This document shows positions 40,745-50,612 of a stretch of DNA of 64,000 bases, one piece after another. Below the pieces are notes generated by a model. That model was not told the DNA's origin. It ran no database searches and saw only the letters and a list, made by a program, of their open reading frames with translations. Source of the stretch: Nosema muscidifuracis (taxonomy: Eukaryota > Microsporidia > Nosematidae); NCBI GenBank assembly GCA_028335825.1, contig JAIOKI010000002.1, forward strand, positions 372,001-436,000, given 5' to 3'. The position numbers and the translations under genes were made by a program. The stretch's first letter is position 1. Every line of letters begins with the position of its first letter.

Positions 40745-42589
40745 TTAACAAATTAAAATATTTTTTTTATATAAATTGATCATAATATGGATAGCTATTT
40801 TGTATAAAAATATTAATGAGTCTTCATCTTTTTCTAAATAATTTCTTAATTCCTCTTCACTTAAAAATGTTTTTCTTTTTTTATAATAATATTCAGAAAA
40901 AGGATACATCATTCCTAAAAGAATTTTAAATTCATTTACTCGGGTTTTTTCATTCTCTACTTCATTTATTAAATGAAATAAATAATCAAAAAAATCGAAT
41001 TTAAAATTTAGTGTATCTGTTAACACATTCAAAGAAAATTTTACAAATAAGAATTTCATGGAATCCTTAAACTCTTCTAAGTTCTTAATGTTCGTATTCT
41101 TATGATATTCAATAAAAAAAAGAAGAACTATCAACTGTCTATATTTTAGATAATCTTCATCTATACCCAGAATATAAAAATAATAATGAAATATTAAGAA
41201 TTTAAATGAGTTTTTTTCTAGTTTAGATATCTTGTCATATAAAAATGTTTCGAGGGCTTTTACATTATCTTCCGTGAAAAAAATCCTGGAATTTTGAATA
41301 TACAGAATATTTTTACTAATATTTTTATAATCTTTATATGGGTATTTGATGTTCATACTATAAATTTCCTCATTATAGATCTTATCAATCATCTTATAAT
41401 TATTTTCATTACGTAAATTTTGATATTCCTTTGAAGAATATTTTAATTTAAAATTTACTGACTCAATATAATTAAATATATATTGTAAATTCTCATTAAT
41501 ATTTTCTAAATCTAAACAATTAATTGATAAGGTTTTATGTGGAATACTAAATTCTTTATCTGAATTATCTAAACAAGTATTAATAATTCTAATTAAATAT
41601 TCTGAATATTTAAACAATATTTTGGTATATTTGGCTCGAATATAATCTCTTTTAAGATTAGGTATTGCCTTAAGATAGTTTTCTAAAGCATCGTTCAAAT
41701 TTAAATTAGACTCACATAATTCATTTTTTGTATAAGAACTTAGCGATCCTTTAATTGAAAAAATATCTATTTTGGATTTACTTTGAAAATATAAATCATT
41801 TAAATTTAAGGGAATTTCTTCTTTAAATAATTTCTTATTGTTTTCTTTTTTATCCTTTGTCATATTTTTACGCTTAAGATTTTTCTTTGTAATTTCAAGA
41901 TCTTTTTTATTTGAAGGACTGTCTTCTTTAGAAATTTTTTTATCTTTTTCTTCTTTATCTTTAGTCTTATGTTCACTGTTAAGATTTTCCCCTGTAATTT
42001 CAAGATCTTCATAATTTAAAGAATTTAAAATGATTTCTTCGTTATCTTTAGTCGTATGTTCACTGTTAGGATTTTCCCCTGTAATTTCAAGATCTTCATA
42101 ATTTGAAAAAATTTCTTCTTTAGAAAGTTTTTTGTCTTCTTTATTTTTAAATTTAATTTCGTCATCATTAATCAATTCTTGATTTAAATTTTGATTAATA
42201 TTCGACTTTTTTCTACTCTCCAAATATTCTTTTGAATGATGCATTAAGTGCGGATTTATATGTTGTAAGTTTTCATCAGAATATTCATCATACCACATGC
42301 TGGTATCAGATTTATGTTTTGATAAAAGATATGTTCCTTCAGAAAATCCATCATAAAAATATGAAATATTTTCAAATTCATTTGCGTCTTCATCTTTATA
42401 AAATTCATTTATTTCATCTAAAATATTTTGATTACTTGAATTCATAATATCTTCTAAAGAACAAGTAATAGAATTGTAACTAGAAAAAATATCATTAGTA
42501 TTGTCTATACTTTCTAATAAAAAATTATCGATATCTTCTGTAATTTGTAAACTATTTAAAGCATATCGAATAATCAATAAAAATAACAT
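40745..42589 (-). CDS. secreted repeat protein, member 3 (614 aa)
   Basis: Duplicate of the 673-aa gene. Same leader (MLFLLIIRYALNS), acidic segment and C-terminal domain, all in one open frame, but about three of the 30-residue charged repeats instead of five. NLS-like clusters such as KKNLKRKNMTKDKK remain. The frame is intact despite many substitutions, which suggests both copies are kept by selection. The start follows CCCCTAC as in the duplicate. Confidence 0.85.
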   Translation of the reverse strand: MLFLLIIRYALNSLQITEDIDNFLLESIDNTNDIFSSYNSITCSLEDIMNSSNQNILDEINEFYKDEDANEFENISYFYDGFSEGTYLLSKHKSDTSMWYDEYSDENLQHINPHLMHHSKEYLESRKKSNINQNLNQELINDDEIKFKNKEDKKLSKEEIFSNYEDLEITGENPNSEHTTKDNEEIILNSLNYEDLEITGENLNSEHKTKDKEEKDKKISKEDSPSNKKDLEITKKNLKRKNMTKDKKENNKKLFKEEIPLNLNDLYFQSKSKIDIFSIKGSLSSYTKNELCESNLNLNDALENYLKAIPNLKRDYIRAKYTKILFKYSEYLIRIINTCLDNSDKEFSIPHKTLSINCLDLENINENLQYIFNYIESVNFKLKYSSKEYQNLRNENNYKMIDKIYNEEIYSMNIKYPYKDYKNISKNILYIQNSRIFFTEDNVKALETFLYDKISKLEKNSFKFLIFHYYFYILGIDEDYLKYRQLIVLLFFIEYHKNTNIKNLEEFKDSMKFLFVKFSLNVLTDTLNFKFDFFDYLFHLINEVENEKTRVNEFKILLGMMYPFSEYYYKKRKTFLSEEELRNYLEKDEDSLIFLYKIAIHIMINLYKKNILIC

Positions 42590-43086
42590 GTAGGGGAAAA
42601 AATAAAAGTTAATATTTATATATTATTTCTACAACAAATCAAAACTTTTTTATATATTAAAATAATTATAACCTTTTTGATAGGAAATATGTATAAATTT
42701 ATTTTTATTTAGTTAAATATTTAATTTATATGACGTAAAACATACAAATAAAAATTTTTATCATTTAATCAAAAATAAAACATTGTAATTTAGATTTTAT
42801 TTTCATCAGTAATAAGAAAAGAATATATATTACATCTGAAACGTATTAATTGACGAATATTTAAATTGATTTATAATTTCTATTATTTAATTTTAAATTT
42901 TTTTCAATACTAAATATGACAAAAATAAGGTTTTTTATAGCAGATACTTTTATGAGAGAATTATATTGTAAAATCTTTAAAAAATGTTATCTAATAATAT
43001 AATTTTTCAATAATAGTTTGATTTTATTGAGTTTTAATACTAATTTAGTTATCATAAATAACAAGGATTAAAAATCGGGGTGTTTC

Positions 43087-43461
43087 TTTTTACTCCTTAT
43101 TTTTCGAAAAAAAATAAATGACTAAAAATATAATATTAAAAAATTTATTGATAATCAAAAATATCATTTTGTTATCACTAATGTGTCAACATTTAATTTC
43201 TTTCTACTTATAGATTTGCACTATTCATAAATAATACAAGAAGTTTACTTAGGTGTGAATTATAAAAATAATTTCTTTTAAGTAATTGGCATCATTTAAA
43301 CATTTTTTTGTCACGCATAAAATATCAAATTAACATTGAAATTTTGTTTTAATAGAAACATTATCAGAATTTAATCATAAATTATATTTTTTAAATTCAA
43401 TTTTTTTTCATTTAAAGGATATAGAATTATTTATTTTTTTTCGAAAAATTATGAGTAAAAA
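43087..43461 (-). mobile_element. Merlin/IS1595-like DNA transposon remnant, copy 2 (inverted, deleted)
   Basis: Same flanks and terminal inverted repeats as the element at 31389, but the inside is reversed: the minus strand here matches the plus strand there. About 215 bp of the interior, including the transposase trace, is missing. The break lies at TTATCAATAAATT, which occurs twice in the longer copy, so the deletion probably arose between these direct repeats. Confidence 0.7.
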
Positions 43462-43631
43462 TTTTAACCAAATAATATGATATAATTTATAAAAAACAAC
43501 AAATTGTTGATAAAATGATTTATCATAATATATATTATTAACATTGTTATAAATAATCATAAATTTACAAATTTAAGTTTAATTAAAATAAGATTTATTT
43601 TGAGTATATTTTCTCTCTATTAATTGACTAA

Positions 43632-43741
43632 GACAAATATTATGCCGGCCTTGTGAATTTCTCTTCTCAAGTAGCTTTTTCTACTACACAGTGATCTTAA
43701 GCACTCTGAATTGTACAAAGGAATTTATACAATTTTATTTA
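43632..43741. other. conserved, relatively G+C-rich non-coding block, copy 2
   Basis: Partner of 32169-32278; only a few differences in about 110 bp, including inside the same small hairpins. Confidence 0.5.
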
Positions 43742-43872
43742 GTTGTATTTTCTTTAATTTATAGATATTTACATACTTCTCTATCAAAAAAGATTGTATT
43801 TTTGATAAAATTTGTTATTTTCTGTTTCAGTTCTTATGATCGCATTTCTTTTTAGATATGTTTCGATGATTG

Positions 43873-44621
43873 TTTTAATTGCATTAAATAACTGTAGTAG
43901 CATTTACTCACTGCTAAATCTTATACTTTAAGTTCTCTTCCTAATTCGTTTTTTGGTAAATATAGCCTTTTTATACAAGCGAGCTGTTGATGCACGTGAT
44001 GCTTTATCAATATTTGATGATTTTTTTTACATTTTCTTAACATATCTGATTCCATACCTACATATTAGTTAATCAACTAAAAAGAATGTTCATTTGTTGT
44101 ATCTTTAAATAGAATTCTACTAATCCTTTATTATACCAAGATATTCCTATCCTTATTTGCACTCTCTTCGCATGATGCAGCAGTTCTTAAATGACTTCTT
44201 CCGGTTTATTTCTAGTTTTACAGTGTCTAAAAAGTTCTTCATTTCTTTAATTATAAAATACTTAAATATTATCAAAGCAACTAACATCAGCTTCATCATA
44301 GATTAAAATTATAAATTTCAGTCCTCGATTCTAAATCAACTTTCTTAGTGTTTCTTCGTTAAGAATTTTATATGTTTATATATAGTAGGTGGTTTCACGA
44401 ATAATAAAATTTACATCTTAAAATATATTTTATTTAGTATTTTGCTTAAGAATATATACAGAGAACAAATAATTGAGTTTAATAATTATTTAAAAAACAA
44501 GAACTCAAATTTAAATCAATAATTAATTTATTTTGTAAATCTTGAAAATTGTATAAGATAATGATGAAATTATTAAAAAGAATTCTACGTATTTTTTTAA
44601 AAATTCCAAAAAACAATAAAA
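43873..44621 (-). other. unassigned coding-like debris
   Basis: The minus strand of about 43900-44340 contains short peptide-like stretches (for example DKASRASTARLYKKAIF) interrupted by stops. It looks like an old mobile-element remnant, but I cannot name the family. Nothing else seen before the tRNA. Confidence 0.3.
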
Positions 44622-44694
44622 TGCGACCTCCCAGGCTCGAACTGGGGACCTTCTGCGTGTTAGACAAACGTGATAACCACTACACTAAGATCAC
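44622..44694 (-). tRNA. tRNA-Val (anticodon AAC)
   Basis: 73 nt on the minus strand: acceptor GTGATCT/AGGTCGC, D arm TAGTGTAGTGGTTATCA, anticodon loop CTAACAC (AAC), T arm GGTCCCCAGTTCGAGCCTGGG, A73. No intron. Two G-U pairs in the acceptor stem. Divergent from the RING gene 25 bp away. Confidence 0.97.
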
Positions 44695-44719
44695 ATAAAT
44701 TTCATTTTACTATAAATAT

Positions 44720-45007
44720 ATGCATAAATGTTTATACTGTGAGTATTGTAAAGTAACTTACAAAGATGAAGCTTGTTATGCTTGTTTATTAGAAATAAGA
44801 AAGTTTAATATAAAAGATGATCTTCTTGAATTAATTGTAAATAAATTTGTAGAAGATATTTGTTCAATATGTCTCGAAGAAATTTTAATAAGAAATAGAA
44901 GTTTATCTTGTACGAAATGTTTTACAAAATTCCATTATTTATGTTTGAATGAGTGGGTTAAAAGAAAAGGAAATTGTCCAATGTGTAGAAATAAATTTAT
45001 TGCATAA
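44720..45007 (+). CDS. RING-type zinc-finger protein, 95 aa
   Basis: Likely a small E3 ubiquitin ligase. The C-terminal RING (about 47-92) reads CSICLEE...CTKCFTKFHYLCLNEWVKRKGNCPMC, the C4HC3-type spacing of RING variants. The N-terminus (CLYCEYC, then CYAC) adds a possible second zinc site. The first ATG lies inside ATATGCATAAATG, with no CCC signal. The stop is 1 base before the ATG of Trs23. I cannot name an orthologue. Confidence 0.72.
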   Translation: MHKCLYCEYCKVTYKDEACYACLLEIRKFNIKDDLLELIVNKFVEDICSICLEEILIRNRSLSCTKCFTKFHYLCLNEWVKRKGNCPMCRNKFIA

Positions 45008-45008
45008 A

Positions 45009-45398
45009 ATGATTTTTTTGTATCCTTCTTTTATGATACATAACTTTTTTATTATAAATAGTTCAGGATCGATGATTTATAATTATCAGAAGGATGAAGT
45101 GTTATCTACCAACCAATTATTGATACTTTGTAGTTCTCTTCATTCTATACATTGTATGATTAAGAATATTAATGAAAAAGATATCAAACCTGTATTTTTC
45201 CATTATAATACTAAAATTGTATCTTATTATGCTACTCGTACTAATTTATCTTTTGTATTCATTTCTGATATAGAAATATCTAATTTATTTGATAAAATAC
45301 ATTCTGATTTTTGTGATTATGTAATGCTTAATCCATTTTATATTATGGATATGCCTATTAACTGTAAGAAATTTAACCCAGTAAAATATTTTAATTAA
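45009..45398 (+). CDS. TRS23: TRAPP complex subunit Trs23/TRAPPC4
   Basis: Core subunit of TRAPP, the Ypt1/Rab1 exchange factor for ER-Golgi traffic. The longin-like fold begins with FFIINSSGSMIYNY ('VYVVNKAGGLIYQ'). The C-terminal half matches TRAPPC4: TKIVSYYATRTNLSFVFISD, then IHSDFCDYVMLNPFYIMDMPINCKKF ('[23 protein letters not shown]'). 129 residues; the internal PDZ-like insert of animal TRAPPC4 is absent. The start at 45009 follows TTGCATAAA and lies one base after the upstream stop. The frame also reaches an ATG inside the RING gene (44949), which I reject. Confidence 0.87.
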   Translation: MIFLYPSFMIHNFFIINSSGSMIYNYQKDEVLSTNQLLILCSSLHSIHCMIKNINEKDIKPVFFHYNTKIVSYYATRTNLSFVFISDIEISNLFDKIHSDFCDYVMLNPFYIMDMPINCKKFNPVKYFN

Positions 45399-45587
45399 AA
45401 AAATATGAGCATTTTAATTAATAAAATATTTAATAATATGAGTATTAATATAAATTAATATACTTTTTAATTAATAAAATATTTAATAATATGAGTATTT
45501 AATAAAATAAGCATATATTAATTAAAAAATGCAAGTCTTTAATATAAGAATATACAAATTTATAATATAAATTAATATACTTTTTAA
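45399..45587. repeat. imperfect repeats between convergent genes
   Basis: Units of TTAATTAATAAAATATTTAA and AATATGAGTATT recur between Trs23 and RPB2. Confidence 0.75.
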
Positions 45588-48500
45588 TTAATTTGTTCGT
45601 ATTCTTGGTGCTATATTCATAGCCATCAATTCTTGAAGTAATAATTTAAATGCATAGGGTATTTCTATTAAACTAATATTTGTTCTATTATTACATCCTT
45701 TACATTCTTTAAATCTTTTAGTGTCTATAGCTATTAACCCACATTCATCACATACTGAACAAATATAAGGATCACTAACATCCATCAATCTTTCCTTCAA
45801 AAATGCACTGGCTCCATGAGAAATTATACAATCACGCTCCATTTCTCCAAATCTCAATCCTCCATCTCTTGATCTTCCTTCTACAGGCTGTCTAGTTAGA
45901 ATTTGAAGAGGTCCTTTTGCTCTAGCATGAATTTTATCATCTACCATATGTTTAAGTCTCTGATAATATGTAGGACCTATAAAAACTTGAGCTCTTAATT
46001 TATGACCTGTCATTCCATTGTACATAACTTCAAATCCTCTGTGTTGATAATTATATTCCTTAAGTTTCTCTGATATATTATCTACTGTAATTCCATTAAA
46101 TGGAGTAGCATCTCCTTCTTCACCAGTTAAAGCACTTGTTTTTCCCATAAGACATTCTATTAAATGTCCTATAGTCATTCTACTGGGTATAGCATGAGGA
46201 TTTATAATAATATCTGGTACAATACCTTCAGAAGTAAAAGGCATATCTTCTTGTCTTAATGTAATTCCTACAGTACCCTTTTGAGCATGACGAGATGCAA
46301 ATTTATCTCCCATTTGAGGAATTCTCATACTACGAACTTTAACTTTTGCAAATTTGTATCCATCTTTATTAGTGACAATAGCACTATCAATAAATCCATC
46401 TTCAGTTCTTCTCATAGAAGTAGAACTGTCTTTTTTTAAATACACAGGAGCACCTTTTGTACTTCTTTCAGGATCAAGTATAGGACTAATTTTTCCAATT
46501 AGTACATCATCTCCTGTTACTCTTGTTCCAGTAGGAATAATACCATCTGAATCTAATTTACTGTAATTAAGATTTCTCATTCTAATAACTTCACTTCTCA
46601 CTGGTTTACAAAATTCTTCATGTGCTCCTGGCCTTGTTGTATTTTCTTGATCTGTATAAGTTCTATAAAAGAAACTCCTAAATAAACCTCTATCAATAGC
46701 ACTTTGATTCATTATTATACTATCTTCCTGATTATATCCAGAATAAGAAGCTATAGCTACTATAGCATTCTGTCCAGGTGGAAGTTCTTTAAATCTCATA
46801 AATTCCATACTTTTAGTAGTGACTAAAGGCTTTTGAGGATAAAATAAAATATTACTCAAGGTATCCATTCTTAATAAAAAATTAGTAGCATAAACTCCCA
46901 TAGCTTGTTTAGCCATAGCACTTTGATAAGTATTACGAGGACTTTGATTATGATCAGGAAAAGGAATCACAGATGCACAAATTCCTAAAATTGAAGCTGG
47001 ATGAATTTCACAATGTGTATATTCAATATTCAATCCTGAAATAACATCTTTATTCCTAAGATCTGTACTTCTCAAATTCCCTTTTAATTGATCTGGAGAC
47101 ATTGCTATCATAGAAACTTCTTCTTCTTCTACATCTAAAAACTCAATTAAACCATTCTCAATAAAATCATTCCAACTACTTCTTTTAATTTCTTCTTTAT
47201 TAGGATAAGCCTCATCAATACTTAGTTTATTATTTTTAACAACAAAAAGAGGTCTACAAGGTCTACCAGAATCAGATTGGATTTTAATTTCTTTTTCTCT
47301 AATATCTCTAATAATACTAACTTCTTTATCTATTTCTAAACATCTACGTAATGTTCTTAAAGAATTAATTAAATAATCAGGATCTTCATGTATACCCACC
47401 CATACACCATTAACAAAAATTTTAGTTGAATTTTGTAACTGAAAATGAGAAATTTCTTCTAAACTTTCTAAACCACATTCTTCTAAAAATTCAATTATTG
47501 GCTCTGAAGGTGATCCAACAGAAATATAAGCTAATAATGATAAATTCTTAACAAGACCACAAGCTTGTCCTTCAGGTGTCTCTGCTGGACAAATCATACC
47601 CCAATGTGTATTATGTAATTGACGAGGTTTAGCTAATTTACCTTCTTTCTCTATTGGAGTATTTACTCTTCTAAGATGACTTAAAGTAGATACAAAATTG
47701 TATCTATTAAGAACTTGTGCCACTCCCGCCTTTGATTGCATTGCATGTGCTTGATCACCCCAATTACCTGTAGCTATAGCATATCTAAAACCTTGAGCAA
47801 TTGTACTAGCCTTTAAACCTAAAGCTATATTAAAATCTCTACCCCCTTCTAAACATTTTTGCATATGCTTAGCTGTTTCTGCACATAATTTTTTATACAA
47901 AGATCTGAAAAGAGAACCTAAAAGAGGTCCTGCTAAATCCATTCTCTTTTTACCATAATGATCTCTATCATCTTCACGTTTTCTTCCTAGAGCTACTAAT
48001 AACAATTTTTGTACCATATATCCTAAAAAATAAGCTTTCTTAGTTTCACAAAATTCTTGAGTACCAATATGTGGCAATAATTCTTTGGCTAGAAGATCTC
48101 TTGCAAAATTTATTCTTTTTTCTCTAGAAGATCCAACTGGTGCAGATCTCTTTCCAATATAATCTAGAGCTATATTTTGATCTTGAATAACAGCTGATTC
48201 TAAGATACTTTCTTTAAGTAAATCGAACATTTCTTCATCATTCGTAGTAACAATATGATCTGTTATCTCCTTATCACTTAAAAAACCAAGAGCTCTATAT
48301 ATTATAAATAAAGGAATTTCTTGCTTAGAATAAGGAATAGATACTCGAATTACATTTGGATTTTTACATAGTTTCAATGAGACTGCACTGGGATTTTTAG
48401 CACCCTTCTCAGGTACAGATCTGATCTCAGCATAATGTGAATAAGAAGAAGGTTGAGATTTTTTAAATACATAAATTGTGTTAGATGCCATTCGTTCTTG

Positions 48501-49034
48501 TGCTATGATGACCTTTTCAGATCCATTTACAATAAAATAACCTCCAACATCATACTCACATTCCCTATTTTTGATAAGTTCCTCATCAGATAATTTATAG
48601 GTAGAACAATAAGAAGATTTGACCATAACAGGTAAACTTCCAAAAGGTACTCTAGAATACCTGTGCTGATCGATAACACCACTTTCACTTTCTGTCTCTT
48701 TTAATACGTCAATGTATAACTGAGACAAATATGTAAGATCTCGAAGTCTTGCTTCACTTGGGGTTAAAGTTATTGTAGTACCATCAGCTTCAGTGTAGGA
48801 TGGTGGTTTAGATACATAAATTTGTCCAAATTTGAGTGTTATTTTTCTTCTGGATTCGTTACCAGCATTTATAGTTGTTTGTACAGTGATCGTAGGAGAT
48901 TCGTCAATAACCTCTTGCATTTTTGTTTTTACAAACTGATCAAAAGAATCTATTTGTTGACCTACTAATCCTTTTTGATCAAAAAATTTACTTATAATAT
49001 CCCAACTATATTCTTTTCCATATTTAAGTTCCAT
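45588..49034 (-). CDS. RPB2: RNA polymerase II second-largest subunit RPB2
   Basis: Catalytic beta-like subunit of Pol II; makes mRNA in the nucleus. All main blocks are recognisable in order: the lobe with VNGSEKVIIAQERMASN, the fork region with RRVNTPIEKEGKLAKPRQLHNTHWG, the hybrid-binding region with NQSAIDRGLFRSFF and MGDKFASRHAQKGTVG, and the anchor and clamp region with RFGEMERDCIISHGAS, ending in a zinc site (C1092, C1095, C1111, C1114). 1148 residues, close to the human length. The start follows GAGCCCTTAA. Pol II identity rests on overall similarity; RPA2 and RPC2 differ in these blocks. Confidence 0.97.
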   Translation of the reverse strand: MELKYGKEYSWDIISKFFDQKGLVGQQIDSFDQFVKTKMQEVIDESPTITVQTTINAGNESRRKITLKFGQIYVSKPPSYTEADGTTITLTPSEARLRDLTYLSQLYIDVLKETESESGVIDQHRYSRVPFGSLPVMVKSSYCSTYKLSDEELIKNRECEYDVGGYFIVNGSEKVIIAQERMASNTIYVFKKSQPSSYSHYAEIRSVPEKGAKNPSAVSLKLCKNPNVIRVSIPYSKQEIPLFIIYRALGFLSDKEITDHIVTTNDEEMFDLLKESILESAVIQDQNIALDYIGKRSAPVGSSREKRINFARDLLAKELLPHIGTQEFCETKKAYFLGYMVQKLLLVALGRKREDDRDHYGKKRMDLAGPLLGSLFRSLYKKLCAETAKHMQKCLEGGRDFNIALGLKASTIAQGFRYAIATGNWGDQAHAMQSKAGVAQVLNRYNFVSTLSHLRRVNTPIEKEGKLAKPRQLHNTHWGMICPAETPEGQACGLVKNLSLLAYISVGSPSEPIIEFLEECGLESLEEISHFQLQNSTKIFVNGVWVGIHEDPDYLINSLRTLRRCLEIDKEVSIIRDIREKEIKIQSDSGRPCRPLFVVKNNKLSIDEAYPNKEEIKRSSWNDFIENGLIEFLDVEEEEVSMIAMSPDQLKGNLRSTDLRNKDVISGLNIEYTHCEIHPASILGICASVIPFPDHNQSPRNTYQSAMAKQAMGVYATNFLLRMDTLSNILFYPQKPLVTTKSMEFMRFKELPPGQNAIVAIASYSGYNQEDSIIMNQSAIDRGLFRSFFYRTYTDQENTTRPGAHEEFCKPVRSEVIRMRNLNYSKLDSDGIIPTGTRVTGDDVLIGKISPILDPERSTKGAPVYLKKDSSTSMRRTEDGFIDSAIVTNKDGYKFAKVKVRSMRIPQMGDKFASRHAQKGTVGITLRQEDMPFTSEGIVPDIIINPHAIPSRMTIGHLIECLMGKTSALTGEEGDATPFNGITVDNISEKLKEYNYQHRGFEVMYNGMTGHKLRAQVFIGPTYYQRLKHMVDDKIHARAKGPLQILTRQPVEGRSRDGGLRFGEMERDCIISHGASAFLKERLMDVSDPYICSVCDECGLIAIDTKRFKECKGCNNRTNISLIEIPYAFKLLLQELMAMNIAPRIRTN

Positions 49035-49147
49035 TTAAGGGCTCAAAAAAAAAATAAATTTTATTATCATCAATAATGTTAAATATTTAATAGAAGTTGA
49101 TGATTTATATCTTATTATTACTCTGATGATTTTATTTTTGTACATTA

Positions 49148-49293
49148 AATAATTTATATATTATTATTATTCTGATGATTAATATATTATTATTATTCTG
49201 ATGCTTTAATATATTATTATTATTCTGATGCTTTAATATTATTATTATTCTGATGATTAATATATTATTATTATTCTGATGATTTTATTTTTT
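49148..49293. repeat. tandem repeat of about 31-34 bp, 5 units
   Basis: ATATTATTATTATTCTGATGATTA-like units repeat upstream of RPB2. The rest of the 49035-49539 spacer is A+T-rich with no gene seen. Confidence 0.9.
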
Positions 49294-49539
49294 TGTACAT
49301 TAAATAATCTATTAATTCTTATTATGCTGATAAAGAATATATATTTTTACATTAAATAATTTATATCTTAAGAAAAACCAGTTTCAATCAAAAAGATTCT
49401 TATTACAATCAAAATATCATTAGATGCTTATTTTTAAAGCTTTAATTTTCATTCATTAAAAAATCTATTAATTTTAAAAAATATTTTTTTCTCAATCTTT
49501 TCTTCAAGTTTATGCGTGTTAGTTTTTTTTTATCCCAAA

Positions 49540-50118
49540 ATGAAAAACGGCTTCTTTGTCTCATGTAAAAAAAGTAAAGAAACTAAAGCTTACAAAGAGC
49601 TAGTAACAATTCTTAATTCAGTTTTTCAATCAGTAGACACACAATTAGATTACACGAGCCTAAATGCATCTTTAGAAATAGAAACTGAGATAAAAATTAT
49701 GAAAGCAACATTTTTTTCAATTTATTTTACTTATAAAAGCATTATTTATATTTCAAATTCTTCTCCATTGTCTTCTCTCAGATTGTTTTATATATTAAAA
49801 GAAAAGAATATACTTTTTGAGTATGTCCAAAGAATAGTGCCTATAGATAGATTTGTTACTTATAATGAAGAAGTTTTCAGTAAATGTTTGGAAACAATTG
49901 ATAAGAGTTTGTCTTTCAAAATTGATTATGAGGAAAGATTTGCTCCTAAGGATATGAAAAATAAGATGTTCAATTTTGTTACTAATTATTTAACAGGAAT
50001 GAAAGTTAATCTTCTTCAACCTGATTATATTATTTCAATACAAGTATTGAAAACAGATATTGGATTTACAGTCTTAAAAGATTTTAAATGTACTTTTAAT
50101 TTTTCTAGAAATAACTAA
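49540..50118 (+). CDS. TAN1: THUMP-domain protein Tan1/THUMPD1
   Basis: Adaptor for N4-acetylation of cytidine 12 in tRNA-Leu and tRNA-Ser, working with Kre33/NAT10. Family features: GFFVSCKKSKETKAYKEL at the start ('GFLLTC...KCVREA'), EYVQRIVPIDRF ('KFVQRVIPVETT'), and the THUMP domain ending VNLLQPDYIISIQVLKTDIGFTVL ('VDLSNPQFTILVEILKTVCCLSVL'). 192 residues. The start is the ATG at 49540 after TATCCCAAA; the frame extends upstream without an ATG. Confidence 0.83.
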   Translation: MKNGFFVSCKKSKETKAYKELVTILNSVFQSVDTQLDYTSLNASLEIETEIKIMKATFFSIYFTYKSIIYISNSSPLSSLRLFYILKEKNILFEYVQRIVPIDRFVTYNEEVFSKCLETIDKSLSFKIDYEERFAPKDMKNKMFNFVTNYLTGMKVNLLQPDYIISIQVLKTDIGFTVLKDFKCTFNFSRNN

Positions 50119-50612
50119 CTTATTTAACAGCATAGTAGCAAACTTGGCAAATTAAAATTCGATTTTTAAACTACTTAGGAGGAACATTATCTTACAAAAT
50201 ATCTTTCATTACCTTTTTTAAATATAATTTTTTGTTCAATAAAAACGTTTCTTATTTATAAACTTTTCTTTTTAATTTGAACTATCTTGGAATAGAAACC
50301 TTTTTTTTATCTCGGATTGTTTCAACTTAGTATTTATAATTAAGTCACTGACAGCAATGTTTAATTTATAATAGTTCTAAGATTCGTTTTGTTGCATATT
50401 TTTCAATTTCTAATATAAAAATTATTGTCAACAAATCGTTTAACAAAATTATATCTACTATCAAAATAAAATTTATGAAACAAAACAATATAAATGGAAC
50501 TTTACACTTATTGTATAAATATCAATAAATGATATTTGTATATATACTATACATTTCTAATTAAAATTTTATTTACTAAATTATTTTTTTTATATTCTCA
50601 TGTAAACAAACA
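50119..50612. other. spacer without recognised genes
   Basis: 494 bp, slightly less A+T-rich than other spacers. No tRNA-like fold or start signal found. TGTAAACA at 50601-50608, 5 bases before the next ATG, is a perfect forkhead-type site. Confidence 0.5.

Larger units (their letters stand above)
40734..43872. repeat. segmental duplication, copy 2
   Basis: Direct copy of 28785-32419, about 12 kb away, with the same gene, upstream region, transposon insertion point and conserved block. It abuts the retroelement fossil on its left; after CGATGATTG (43864-43872) it runs into unrelated debris. Confidence 0.93.
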
